Source of the DNA: Pontederia crassipes
Lineage: Eukaryota; Streptophyta; Magnoliopsida; Commelinales; Pontederiaceae
NCBI GenBank assembly: GCA_030549335.1
Contig: CM060186.1
Span: forward strand, 19,273,189 to 19,337,188
Direction: 5' to 3'
DNA: 64,000 bases
The notes below the pieces were generated by a model. It made no database searches. It was not told the DNA's origin and was given only the letters and a program-made list of their open reading frames with translations. Made by a program: the position numbers and the translations under genes. Below are positions 1 to 10,803 of the stretch, one piece after another (the stretch's first letter is position 1; the number at the start of each line of letters is the position of its first letter).

Positions 1-339
1 TAGATAACTATTAGTAAAATAATGAAGTATTGTAATAACAAGCTTACCTAATAAATTTTAAAACATAAAAGCATAGCAATATTGTCATGTTATATTGCTC
101 AAGAAATTCATGTTCTAAATAACTTAACTATTAGGAGTTAATTAGAAGGATGATCTAATAAAAAAATTGATATTTAAAACATATAGTAAGATTATATAAA
201 AATATAAGTAAGTTAATGTGAAGAACGTAAATAAGAAAATATAAGTTTGCGTCACATGAAAAAAAAAAGAGTAGGAAAAAGAAAGGGGGAGAGAGAGAGT
301 AAAAAAAACACATCAGGCCGAAAAAAAAAGTGAAGGTAA
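1..339. other. AT-rich stretch, nothing recognised
   Basis: AT-rich sequence followed by purine-rich runs around 258-330. I see no coding potential, RNA gene or repeat ends. The short antisense open frame here is made of poly-A/poly-T and purine runs and has no protein-like composition. Confidence 0.5.
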
Positions 340-792
340 TCGACACACCTTTGGGCCACAACGCTCGCCATTGGCTGTGGCTGAGGCCCGTTCGTGCGCC
401 TTCCCATGCCCCCTGTTCACAATACAAGGGAAGGTAACCGAGTGGGCCGCGATTGCATCGCCTAGCTCACTTTTGCGACTTTTTGGACGTACCTTTTACG
501 CCATTTCTTCGTACAGAAACTGCTCGTCTCGTCTCGTCTCCTCCCTCCTTCCCCAAACCGAAGCGCCAAAGAGCTTTGCCTCCAGAGCTATCGAGGTACG
601 AATTTGAAGCCTTCTTTCTCCTACTCTGTGTGTTTGAATTGGTCTCAATCTTACGCTTGGGGTGGCTTTGTCTCTTGCGCCAAAGTGTTCAACAGTTGCT
701 GCAGCGGGTAAATACATGAGTTGGATTCTGCAGCCCGTTTCAGACGGCGCAGTGTTTAGAAATTTAGGACCATCATAACTATATACTATCCA
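340..792 (+). promoter_or_regulatory. Duplicate (upstream) copy of the MOG1-type promoter and 5' untranslated exon
   Basis: This segment aligns along its whole length with 3,654-4,058. The shared parts are the Site II elements (TGGGCC at 352-357 and 443-448), the pyrimidine-rich leader around 515-560, and a putative splice donor (gcagcgg|gtaaata, exon end 717) that matches the downstream copy's gcagcag|gtaaat. Homology stops abruptly near 792, where a GC-rich TIR element begins. Open frames in it are not conserved between the copies, so it reads as untranslated. Whether this copy still drives transcription is unknown. A transcript from here would run into the snoRNA-like sequence at 3,035. 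Confidence 0.55.
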
Positions 793-1784
793 TTCTACCG
801 CCCTTTTCACCCAATTGTCGCCGCCGCCTGCAGCCGGTTGTTACCGCCTGCCGCCGTGTGTTGACGCCTGTCGCCGTGTTTTCCAGCCGTCTGTCGCCTG
901 GCGTTTCTGCCACTCGCCGTGAATCGCTGGTTCTCTCCTTCTCCTCCCTCCCTCAATCTCTCACACTCGCTGTCGTTGTTCTTTTTCTGTCGCACCCATT
1001 CTTTTTTCTTTCGCTGGTCTGCTCCTGCTCCCTGCTCACCTGCGCGCTGAGGTCGCACTGTTGTCTCCCTCCTTGTTCGCGGTAGCAGGGAGACCCGGCG
1101 CCTCTCGGGCGACTTCCTGCTCCCACGATCAGGGAGCGCCGAGGTCTCCCTGCCCTCGCGAGCAGGGAGGCACACGAGAGGTGCTGGAGTCTCTCTGCTG
1201 CTCACGAGCAGGGAGGTGCCGAGGTCTCCCTGCTCGCGCAATGCAGTAGGGAGGCCGGCCTGAGTTCTGTGCATGTTTAAAACTTTAAGTTAGGAATTAG
1301 GATTGTATAAGTGCATGTTTAGTTAGGTTTGAATTAGGTTCTGATTATTGTATGGAATGTTACAAATGTGTTAGTGTTACAGTCACATATTTAGGTAAAG
1401 AAAAATGACATCTGATTTGAACACTTTGCTTTAGTTGCATTAGTCTTTTATGCATATGCCAATTCCTTATTTTGATAGAACTTGACTCGTGATACATCAT
1501 GTGATGTTTTGTTATTCTGAATTTTAATGACTTGGATGGTAAAACTTATTTTAGTTTTGGTAATTTGAAATTTTGCATTGATCCTTTGACATGTTGTTTG
1601 ATATTTGATAACTTGATGAAAATTTTACTTTATTATAATAAAACTATAATATTATATTTAGTTTCGTGCTAATTAATATATTAAAAATAATTTGGTAGAA
1701 TCAGTCCAGTCGTGTTATGTATTCACAATTTAAGTTTTCGTGCTAATTAATATATTGATCCTTTGATGTGTTTGACAACATTGG
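793..1784. mobile_element. TIR element 1 (non-autonomous, left end eroded, GC-rich core)
   Basis: The right end reads TTTGACAACATTGG (1,771-1,784), the complement of the terminal motif CCAATGTTGTCAAA shared by three other elements here. The core (about 800-1,260) is GC-rich with many copies of an 'agggag/ctccct' palindrome. It is followed by an AT-rich arm (1,262-1,784). Core and arm align with 2,100-2,874 of the next element. The left end has no clear terminal repeat; homology to the promoter copy stops at 792, which marks the junction. The right flank continues into sequence homologous to the snoRNA repeat unit (compare 39,885-39,960). Open frames in the core are low-complexity and not credible genes. 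Confidence 0.5.
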
Positions 1785-1856
1785 TGAGATCAATTGATAT
1801 GTGACAATACAATTGAATCCTTTTCATTCGGAGTGTGCTGATAACTTCTGATTTAT
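1785..1856 (+). repeat. Sliver of the snoRNA repeat unit between two TIR elements
   Basis: The sequence gtgagatcaattgat...gtgctgataacttctgattt matches the flank of the snoRNA-like units at about 39,885-39,950. It continues beyond TIR element 2 at 2,875. This shows that both elements landed inside a copy of the ~650-bp snoRNA unit. Confidence 0.6.
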
Positions 1857-2874
1857 CCTATTTAATATTGTCAAAATCGGGTCCCAACACGTAAAAACGT
1901 ATGACTTTACGATTCCACGTTTGAAAAACATGCTCGAGCCTACCCTGGATTGAATCCGGCCAGCACGCGGTAGAATCGCGTGCTGCAACGAAGCTCGTCT
2001 CCAGCGATCCCACCTTTTTTTTCCCGCGAGTTAGTGGCTCACGTAGTCTGACCACGTGAGCGCAAAGCCAATAAGGAAGAAACAAACCGACGATGCCCTA
2101 GTTACCTCCGCTTGCTGCCGTGGCTTGCCGCCGCCTGCCGCCGGTTGTTGACGCCTACCGCCGATTGTTGGCGCCTGCTGTCGGTTGTTGCAGTCGCCTG
2201 CCGTCGTGTTTTCCAGCTGCCGTGTGTTGCAGCCACCTGCCCCCGGTACTTCCCGTCTCCTCCCTCTCTCTCTCTCTCTCTCCCTCTCTCTCTCTCTCTA
2301 TCGCCATTCTTTCTCTCTCTCTCGCACGGTCTGCTCCTGTTCACCCGACTCGCCGCCTCCCTGCTTGCACGACTCGCCACCTCCCTGTGCAACGCAGGGA
2401 GGCGCCGGCGTCTCCCGAGGTCTCCCTGCTCGTGAGCAGGGAGCGCCGACTCGTCCAAGAAGAGCATTTTGATTCGGAATTAGGATTTCAAACTTAAATT
2501 AGGAATTAGGGTTATATAAGTGCATGTTTAGTTAGATTTTAATTAGTATAGATAATAGATTTAGTGTTACAGTCACAGATAATAGAAAAATGGCATGATA
2601 ATAGATTTAGTGTTACAGTCACAGATAATAGAAAAATGGCATCCGGTTAAAACTTATTTTAGTTTTGGTAATTTGGAATTTGGTATTAATCCTTTGATAT
2701 GTTGCTTGATGTTTTGGTAACTTGATGAAATTATAATATTATATTCAGTTTTATGCTAATTAATATATTAAAAAATAATCTGGTAGAATCGGCCGTGCCG
2801 TGTTACGTCTTCACGATTTACATTTTTTCCTGGCCCTCCGTGTGTTGTCAGTCTTACGAGTTTGACAACATTGG
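1857..2874. mobile_element. TIR element 2 (non-autonomous, GC-rich core)
   Basis: The left end contains ATTGTCAAAATCGG (1,867-1,880). The right end (2,861-2,874) is the complement of CCAATGTTGTCAAA. The element interrupts a sequence that is continuous in the array at 39,945-39,965, which defines both edges. The core at 2,105-2,460 is GC-rich and contains a (CT)n tract near 2,265-2,320; it is homologous to the core of element 1. No transposase is visible. The left 240 bp is absent from element 1. The superfamily is not assigned because no clear target-site duplication is left. Confidence 0.6.
2551..2642. repeat. Two perfect tandem copies of a 46-bp unit
   Basis: A 46-bp unit starting gataatagattta occurs twice head to tail (2,551-2,596 and 2,597-2,642) with no difference. 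It lies inside the AT-rich arm of TIR element 2 and is absent from element 1, so it arose after the two elements separated. Confidence 0.85.
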
Positions 2875-3600
2875 TCATATCAAATGATTTTCATCAAAAT
2901 GATTTATGTTTCTTAAATTATCTGCATATTCCCCTGAGAAAAAGAAAATCACTCCATATTTGCTACTTGTCTACACTATATTTCCTCCAATAGACAGTTC
3001 TGTACTTGAGTTCTATTTTCTATTTCAATTCGGCGGTACCATATGATGAGTAAGGTCCTTTTTTCTCACAATGGTCATCTGAGATAGGTTTCGTGCCTAA
3101 ATTGATGCGAAGAAATCTACATCACTGATGGTACCTATGCTTTTTTCGTATCTTGGCATATCTCTTTATTCTTCTTTTTTTTAGTTATTCTATTTTTTCA
3201 TTGGAAAATAATGATTCAACTGACTGGGATCTCTCTTGGTAAATTTTATTTGGTCTTGTTATAACTTTTAAGTGGCTCAGATCTCATTTTGTCTTTTGCA
3301 TCTTGGGTTGAACTATTTTGCATTTCAGTCCTGTTATTAGTTTTGGAATGAACTTAACTTTTAGTTAGACAATGATAAAGCATTAGCCACTTAGTAACTT
3401 CCATTCTATTTTCTATAATGTTTATATAGATCATATTCTGTAGGTCTTTTCTCTGGTGTACAATGTGGGCTTTTCTTGTGAGATAAATAGAATTATGATG
3501 ATTCAGTTTAGTCCTTTTCTTTCCCAGTGCTATGATATCTTCTGACTTGTAACTTCACTTTGTAACAAGTTGAAAGATGGACGGCAATCTAATTACAAAG
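2875..3600 (+). repeat. Dispersed copy of the ~650-bp snoRNA repeat unit
   Basis: This tract aligns through upstream flank, snoRNA-like core and downstream flank with 39,960-40,620. Shared landmarks include the phrase tccatatttgctacttgt, the leader ttctatttcaattcgg just before the snoRNA, and gaactattttgcat after it. It is about 36 kb from the main array and lies between the two MOG1-type promoter copies. Confidence 0.75.
3035..3135 (+). ncRNA. C/D-box snoRNA-like gene, copy A (dispersed)
   Basis: The 101-nt sequence has an 8-bp terminal stem (GGTACCAT with ATGGTACC), a C box ATGATGA at 3,043-3,049 and a D box CTGA at 3,125-3,128. An internal D' CTGA and a C'-like TGATG lie in the middle, with a short hairpin (agg...cct) between them. 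The boxes and the bases 5' of both D boxes (tggtcat and aatctacatca) are the same in copy D at 40,115. That is the expected conservation pattern for rRNA/snRNA 2'-O-methylation guides. I could not assign a target. Box geometry and copy-to-copy conservation are seen; the function is inferred. Confidence 0.7.
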
Positions 3601-3653
3601 TGAAGTTAAAGGTAGCTATGGAAAACGTCAAAGTTGGAAGGTATTTGGTGAAA

Positions 3654-3967
3654 TTTATCCTATTTGGGCTGCAATGCTCAACGGTGCCTGTGGCGCATGT
3701 TTGTGCATCTTCCCATGCCCCTGTCCACAGTACAAGGGGAAGGTAATTGAGTGGGCCGCGATTGGATCCCCACCCCACTTTTGCGGCTTTCTTGACGTCC
3801 CTTTTACACCATTTCTTCATACAGAAACTGCTCATCTCGTCTCCTCCCTTTCTCCCAAAACCGAAGCTCCAAAGCTTTGCCTCCAGAGCTGTTGAGAATT
3901 GGTCGCCGTTTTACGCTTGGGATTGCTTTGTCTCCTGCGCAAAAGTGTTCTCCAGCTGCTGCAGCAG
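3654..3967 (+). promoter_or_regulatory. MOG1: Probable MOG1 promoter and 5' untranslated exon
   Basis: The segment contains a Site II element (TGGGCC, 3,752-3,757) and a pyrimidine-rich leader (about 3,835-3,860). The candidate exon ends ctgctgcagcag|gtaaat with the donor at 3,968. The first MOG1 coding exon begins behind a splice acceptor (ttatgcag|, 12,073-12,074), so the gene needs an upstream leader exon on this strand, and this is the nearest good candidate. The implied intron is 8.1 kb and holds an antisense L1 LINE and a MITE. No TATA box is obvious, as is common for Site II promoters. The link to MOG1 is an inference. Confidence 0.5.
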
Positions 3968-4189
3968 GTAAATGCACAAGTTCGATTCTGCAGCCCTTCC
4001 CAGATGTTGCAGTCTTTAGAAATTTAGGAACATCATAACCATATTCTATCCATTCTACTTAGTTTTCATCCCCCACCCACCCCTCTCTCTCTCTCTTTTT
4101 TCCTTCACTTCCTCTATCAAAATCCTTGTCTTCTCTCGTGTTCTCCTGTCCAAGAGGACTTCTTCAAGGGAAAGGGCGAATAAAACTAT

Positions 4190-5090
4190 GGCCTTTAACA
4201 GTTGGCATTTAGTATACCCTATTAATTTGGTCCAGTCTCCGCCTTGAGTGCCTCTGCTGCGAATTGATAGCCCTCAACTCCTCAGTTTGGCCTCCGTCTG
4301 AACTCGTCACTGCTGCAGATCAGCGACTGCCTCCACAACAGCAAAATCATCCGTTCGCTCACACCACTTCCTAGTGCACAGCCTAGTGGTACTTCGCTGT
4401 GTCCCTAGTCCAACTAGAATCCTACTTTGTCGAGGGGATCAAGCCTCCAATAGAACTCTAAGCAATTATCAAAGAAAGATTTATTCTATTAAAAATGTTC
4501 CAAGGGTTCCTATTTAAGGGTAAACCCAAAGATATCCTAGTCAAAGCAGAAATAAAATAAAAAGAAATTATAATCAAACTAGGAAATAACAAACTAATCC
4601 TAATTAAAGAAAATAAACTACTCCTATTATTATTAGGAAATAGGATTCTATCACTGTCGTCGCCCTAGCATAGGCCGTTGTAATCGTGAGTGTCGCTGCC
4701 TTTGCAATCCCCCACTGCAACCTTGCTTGAAAATTTCGTTGTTGCTGCAACCACCTTCATGGCATTGTCTCTCCACCAGCGCTCCATCATTCTGATCTGC
4801 AGACGCCAGTATTGCAAAGCACCACCGGACAGCAGACCGACCATCCGTGCTGGTTCTGCTCTTTCAATGATTGTGTTTCTGTCGCTGTGTCTGCACTCTG
4901 AAGCACAGCAACCATATCTTCCAGTCCACAAGATTCCTCTGTTTTCCTCTGATCCACTCCCACTCCTAGCCAAGACGAACGCCTCACTCCTGCCAAAGAA
5001 CTGTCACCTAGTTTGAGTTCAATGTTGAATATTTCCACTCACACTGATTTTGTTGAGCTTCCTCTTATGTCTACATGTGTTGGCAATTAT
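4190..5090 (-). other. Probable old LTR-type sequence in MOG1 intron 1
   Basis: The antisense strand of 4,440-4,650 has the TTTCCTA/ATTAGGA-rich composition typical of the leader end of many plant LTRs. The flanking pieces are moderately GC-rich and have no convincing reading frame. No paired repeat or terminal duplication was found. This is a weak assignment; the open frames near 4,665-5,038 look accidental. Confidence 0.3.
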
Positions 5091-5174
5091 TCTGCTTGTC
5101 AACTGATCTTTTTTTTTTGAGAAGGAAAAGGATGACCACCACTTAGGTTGTCATCCACGTATATATATATATCA

Positions 5175-8100
5175 TCAAAAAAGAATCATCATGTACAAAA
5201 GACACTCTCCAGAGGAGAGCAACAAAAAACGATGGGAGGTGCTATCCAAAACCCCACTCCCGAAGAAGACAAAACATATGTTGTACAATATTATCCACCT
5301 GAAATCTCTCCCCACAAAAGATGACACGGTTGCGTTGGAGCTAGATGGCCCAGGCACCAGCTAAAAACGTCACCACTGGTCGTCTCCAATCAAGTCTCTG
5401 TCTACCGAGCCTCCTCATGTCCTGCCAGATGTCAGCGGCCGTGAGGGAAACGCCACCCATAATGGTCGTCCGAGACCACACCTCGCTAGACACCCGGCAG
5501 CCGAAGAAAAGATGCATAACATCCTCCTCAGCCTCCCCACACATCACACAAGAAGTATCCGCCTGCGGTGCCCATCGTGTCTTGTAAACTCTGGAAAGAA
5601 TCCGCTCACGCCGCAGAAGCCAAGCAAAAATCTTGACTTTCAGCGGCGAACGAGAGCGCCAAATGAGTCTGCAATCAGCCTTGAGGTCCTCCGAGTCGGT
5701 GGTGGCCGGAAGAAAGTGAAGATAGAGACTGCGCGCCGAGAAGGAGTCCGATAACCATACCCAACCATCCGACCAACCCGGGTCCGAGCGAAAGGGGGCG
5801 ATCCGCTGGTGGAGTGCAAGCAGGTCGGCGAAACGCTGATCTGAGAGGGGAGACCTAAACAGGGGGTCCAGGAGCCAGTCCCTGGGCCGCCCATCTCAGA
5901 CCAGCACTCATCCACAGAAGTATTTGGGTGCGCCACAAGCGCCAGCAGCCGAGGAAATGAATCAGCAAGTGAGCCCCCTAGGAGCCAGTCATGCCGCCAA
6001 AAGGAAAATGCCTCTCCGGAACCAAGCGAGGGGATCATGAAAGGTCGCACGCGCTGGAATAGAGCCGCCACCCCCCGCCAGAAAGAAGATGCACCTCGGG
6101 GAACGGTGGGCCTAGAATCCCATGAGAGATCACGGCCGTAGCAAGCGAAAAAGACCTTCCATAAACTGTCATCAGGGCCTATAATCCGACCCACCCACCG
6201 GGCAAGGAGTGCCCAGTTAGTGCAACGGAGATCACGAACGCCCAGACCGCCCTGCGACGTGGGCCTGCATATGCTGCTCCAGGCCACAAGGTGAGCCCGG
6301 CGGGAAAGGCTGCATCCCTGCCAAAAAAACCTGCACCTCAAGGAGTCAATCCGTGAAAGTACCTGTGCAGGCATTTGAAGTACCGACATGAAGTAGATCG
6401 GAAGTGATGAGAGCACTGTCGGAGTAAAACAAGACGGTCGCCACTAGATAAGAGCCGAGAGCTCCAGCCCTGAAGACGGCGCTCGATGACGGGAGTCCAC
6501 CTCCGAGAGTCAATATGTCGGTCCGATAGAGGGAGCCCCAGATAGGTGATAGGTAGGGTCCCAATGGGAGTGTGCAGCTCCTCCGCACAGTGCGAAGCCT
6601 CCTCCATCATCATGCCAACAGGAATGAAGGAAGATTTGGCATGATTGATCTGTAGTCCAGACGTCATGCCAAAGAGCTCCACCAGAATGCCATCCGTCTG
6701 GCCTCGGCAACCGATCCTTCGACAAAGAATACCGTGTCATCTGCATACTAAAGAAGGGGCACCAGCCCGCCGGCGAAGCCACTGAAAAGACTAGCCCGGC
6801 ATGCCTCCTGGGTACACCTAGCAAGACCGTCAACCGCCAGCGTGAAGAGCATGGGTGCAAGAGGGCACCCCTGACGGACACCTCGCTGTGGTTGTACCCA
6901 GCCCCCGACCATGGACCCATTAACCAGGACCGAGAAGGAAGCCGTGGTGACACACCGCTTCATCCAAGCAATTCAGGTTGCAGGAAAACCTCGCACATGT
7001 AAGGAATACCACAAGAATGACCGAGAAAGGGAGTCATAAGCTTTGGAGAAATCAACCTTCCAAAGAAAGGCCCGGCGGCTGCTGCGCCTCCACTGTGCTA
7101 GAATCTCTGAGGCCATAGAATAGCTATCAGTGATGGATCTGTCGTGTATGAAGGCCGACTGAGCAGGATTAGGTCAGGGAGCACCTCCCGAAGACGATTA
7201 GCTAGTACTCGAGCCACCAAAAGGTAGATGGCGTTGGATAGGGCAATCGGCCAGAAGTCCTCCACTTTGTTTGCTGGTGTGCGCTTCGGAAGCATGAATA
7301 GCAGGAACCGGTTCAAGCGCTCGAAACCCCGGTTCCCACTGGAGAACTCCTGGATCACCGCCATAACGTCCTCCCGAACCACCGGCCAGAACTCTCTTTA
7401 GAAGAAAATGGGGAAGCCGTCGGGGCCGGGGGATCCCTCCCCGTTGAGGTCGCGGACCACGTCCGTGACCTCGTCCTCAGTGATGGCCTGCACTAACATA
7501 GAAGACTGATCATGAGTGAGACAAGTAATATCCTTGGGAGACCAACTCCAAGCCGGTGGGGGCCGGCGTCTGGAGAAGTCTCGGTGGAAAGAGGCGATGG
7601 CGGTCCCGATGCGGTGGTGGCCCGTAATCCTGTGTCCCATCACCTCCAACTGGTCGATCCTGTTCGCCCGCCGCCGCGAGCTCGCATAGAGGTGGAAGAA
7701 CCTAGTGTTGGCATCTCCCTCCTTAAGCCAAGTCTGCCGGGAGCGCTGCCGCCATTGGATCTCCACCAACCTGTCCTCCAACTGGATGGTCGACTGAGCC
7801 CGCCCGCGCTCAGCCACCTCGGCATCCGTGAGATGGCGGGTGTCCTCCGCCCGGTCGAGCAGTGCGATCGTCGCCAAGGCCTCAGACCTCCGCGCCCCCC
7901 GAGCCTCTCGAATATGTCTCCTCCGGTCCCGTAGAAAGTGCCTCAGGCTGTGGAGCCTGTCGGCGAGTGTCCGAGCAGCAGAATCAGAGGCCACCACGCT
8001 CTGCTAGTGGTCGGCCACAACCTGTCTGAACCCCTACTCCAACAGTCATGACCACTCAAAGCGGAAGAGAGAACGGAGGGACTGACCGTCGCCGGACCGC

Positions 8101-8794
8101 CACAGCAGCGGTGTGTGGTTCGAGAAGGGTCGGCGATGGCCTGCACATCGGAAAGCTGATGCGCCTATAGTAACTCCAAAGAATCGAGAAATCTGTCAAG
8201 CCGAGACCTGGATGAGGGTGCCGCCGTGCTCCACCAAGTGAATCTACAATTAGTTGTCGGAAGGTCGAACAACAACTGTGAATCAATGAAGTCTCTGAAT
8301 TCCTCAGCTCCGATGTCTCTTCCCTGTCGTCTAGTGGGACGATCATCCATGTCAAGTGTGACATTGAAGTCGCCCCCAATCAGCCAGCGGGCGTCCGGAA
8401 GGTGGAGGCGGGCTGCCGACAGCTCCTCGCATAGAACCGCTCGAAGGGACCCCGAACAAGGGCCATAGATGCAGGAGAGGAGGTATGATGATCCGTCTGT
8501 GCAACATCTCAAATGAACTGTCATCAAGAACCGAGCTGTCCAGGAGTCCACCAGAGTAAAAAGATCGGCCCTCCAACCTATGATGCATCCCCCGGAATGC
8601 CCATCTGAGCTGAGTGAAATATGTTGGGCAAGACGAGAACCACCAATCTGCTCCCAAATCTGTGTGGTACACTCCATGAGCTTGGTTTCCTGTAAGAATA
8701 CCACATCGACCTCCCACTCCCTCAAATAGCGGCCAAGAGTTCGGCGTCTCCCAACATCGCCGAGGCCGCGAACATTCCATGTGAGCATCTTCAT
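5175..8794 (-). pseudogene. L1 LINE ORF2 (endonuclease plus reverse transcriptase), broken
   Basis: It starts at 8,794 with the APE-type endonuclease motifs TWNVRGLG and FLQETKL, and later GGDFNV. The reverse transcriptase follows in several frames: a P-K-A-N-K-V motif near 7,300, RQGCPLAPMLF near 6,870, and a YADD catalytic box encoded at 6,735-6,746 with a stop codon one residue upstream (6,748-6,750). After that come LGLPLSDRHI (about 6,530) and the connection region to about 5,900. A C-terminal Cys/His region (CVMCGEAEEDVMHLFFGC, start about 5,560) ends near 5,341. At least four frame changes or stops separate these blocks. The family and order are clear; the protein cannot be made. Confidence 0.8.
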
Positions 8795-10744
8795 AATGAA
8801 ACTGTGGTCGTCTCGCTCGTGGGTGATCCTCTGCCCACATCTGTCCGCCGCCGAAGACCACTCCTAGCGAGTACCAGAAAACGTTGAGGGGGGCAGTGGA
8901 TGCCCAGTGGCCTCCTAGGAGCCTCGGGGCGTGTCCGCGGATGCCTGCTGACTATCCGGAAACCGGCTGCATTAAACACTACCTGGACATCGGAGTCAGG
9001 TCGACCGGGGAGGAGGGCGGGTTCACTATCTGCCTGGTCCGTCGCCTGGGTGGTCATGGGCGGATGTGATGGTCTCTGTGACCCGGGCGCCGCCTGCTGT
9101 GACTCGGCCGCCCAGAAGGTAGCGGCTCGGTGGGGTTTGTGGCGTCTGTAAACTCGCGGGTGGAGGTTCCGCATGGCCGCCTGCCTGTCCCCCTGGGAGC
9201 CCGGATGTTGCGAGGATGGGTCTGGTTGTTGATGGTGAAGGGCGGCATCATGAGACATGGACGGATGATCGGCATGGGGGAATGGGGGTGAGGGGGGGTT
9301 AGAGGGTCGCTGTATTGCCATCTCTCCGGTGAGGTGGTCGCCGGAGGAGGAGGAGGCTGATGTGGCTGAGGGCGAGGTCGACGGCTGGTGGTCAGGGGGA
9401 GTTGCTGGGGATGGTGTTACGGTGTGATCCGGAAGGCGCCCGGACCGGGTTCGGGATGGAGGTTGGGCGAGGAACGGAAAGGTGGGCGGCCCGGAAGGAG
9501 ACCCGGACCGGGCGAGGGTCGAAATGGGGGGCGGCCCGGACCGGGTGTGTTGGGGGGTTCGGATGAGAGGTGTTGGAAGCCCGGGTTGGTTGGTCGGGTT
9601 TGTGGTGTTGGCATATGTGGTGTGGTGAGGTGGTGGAGGTGGGGAGTGGGTGTTTGTATGGGTGTGGTGAGGTGGCGGAGGAGTGGGGTTTGGGTCTGGG
9701 ACAGCTGTCACAGCGTAGGGATTTTGAAATAAAGGTGGTCCGTACTGCGTCTCCTTCACGAGCTGTACGGCTGGCGGTGGGCGAAGCAGCCTCCCAGCGG
9801 ACTCGCCCGAGCGTCCGGCAGCCACGGCGGCCCATGAAGTGCCGGTTCCTGCTCGCCGGAGGTGGAGGAGGTACTGATTTCCCCCGGTGCTGAGAATGAT
9901 TGATGGGGGGAAACGTCCGTCAGACCGTAGAGCAACCTCTACCGAGACGGCAGACAAGTCCGGCGATCCCATCGTCGGGAGAGAGAGAGAGGTGGTCGCC
10001 GAAGGTGTTAACGATGTTGAGGACGACTTCCGGCTGCAGGAGATGAAGTGGCAGGCCCCGAATGTCGATGATGGTTCTCTCCGGTGCCGCCGCCGGTGTA
10101 GCGCCGTCATCTTCCAGCCATGGCGGCCACCGCACCAGGATGTCCGACGTGATGCGAGACGGCGAGGCCAGGAGGGCCTCCCGCTGTTGAGGCGAGCCAG
10201 GAACCAGAAGCCACATCGCCGCCGAGATGCAACTCAGGTGAAATGGTGGTGAGGCGCCGACGCTCGCCACAACTGCTGTGCGGACAGCGGGCAGATCTGG
10301 AGGGCTTCTGGTGGGTTCTCCGACAAGGCAGGAACGAAGGAACTCCGTAGCGCGTTGCATTGTCGGCGACCACTGGACGACTACTGACGGCATCGAAGGA
10401 GCCATTCTGCCAGGGCAGGGCGTCACGCCAGAAGCTGCGATTGGCTTCTCCCGCCGGTGGTGAGGACAGAGAGATCGCCTGTGACCCTCCTGCCCGCACG
10501 CGAGACAGCGGAGAGGAGCGGAGCAAGATCGGGCGAAATGCCCCTCACCCAAGCGGCGGAAGCAATGGGTTGCCGGCCGGCGTCCGGTCCTTGACCGAGA
10601 GACGGTGGTCCATCCATCGGTTAGATGGTGGAAACGCGGGCGCATTCTAGGCGAAAAGGGAGAGGGGTTGCAGAGAGGAGTGGCGCCCCCAGCAGGGATT
10701 GCTGGGGACGGGGCTGTGGTGCCGCCGGCAGGAGTTGCCAGCAA
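8791..10744 (-). pseudogene. L1 LINE ORF1 (RNA-binding, CCHC zinc knuckles), broken
   Basis: The N-terminal part (down to about 9,920) has two zinc knuckles in a row. The first reads CFRRLGEGHFARSC, where the second cysteine is replaced by arginine. The second, CLACGQEGHRRSLC, is canonical CX2CX4HX4C. The frame then changes between about 10,110 and 9,920 and continues as a long Pro/Ser/His/Thr-rich tail to the stop at 8,791. The ORF1 stop overlaps the ORF2 start codon in an ATGA (8,791-8,794). Plant L1 ORF1 proteins normally have this order of a nucleic-acid-binding zinc knuckle region and a low-complexity tail. Confidence 0.75.
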
Positions 10745-10803
10745 CGAGGGAGGGAGTTAGAGAGGGGGGGAAGGCGCGCTCTCGCGAAGCTTCTGAATTT
10801 ATC

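Larger units (their letters stand above)
5109..10788 (-). mobile_element. Near full-length L1-type LINE, antisense in MOG1 intron 1
   Basis: Read on the minus strand the element runs: GC-rich 5' end, ORF1 with zinc knuckles, ORF2 with endonuclease and reverse transcriptase, C-terminal zinc-binding region, then a short poly(A) seen as T's at 5,109-5,118. Possible decayed target-site duplications are gcttgtcaactgatc (5,094-5,108) and gcttctgaatttatc (10,789-10,803), identical at 11 of 15 positions. Both ORFs are broken by several frameshifts and stops, so it is dead as an autonomous element. Its GC content is much higher than that of the surrounding intron. Confidence 0.85.

Noticed and set aside
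1858-2497. Overlapping open frames of 60-125 codons on both strands near 0.8-1.3 and 2.1-2.5 kb
   Set aside because: They lie in GC-rich, (CT)n-containing transposon cores, consist of Arg/Ser/Pro/Leu runs and are not conserved in frame between the two homologous cores.
9360-10650. Plus-strand frames over the LINE
   Set aside because: GC-rich shadows of LINE ORF1 on the minus strand.
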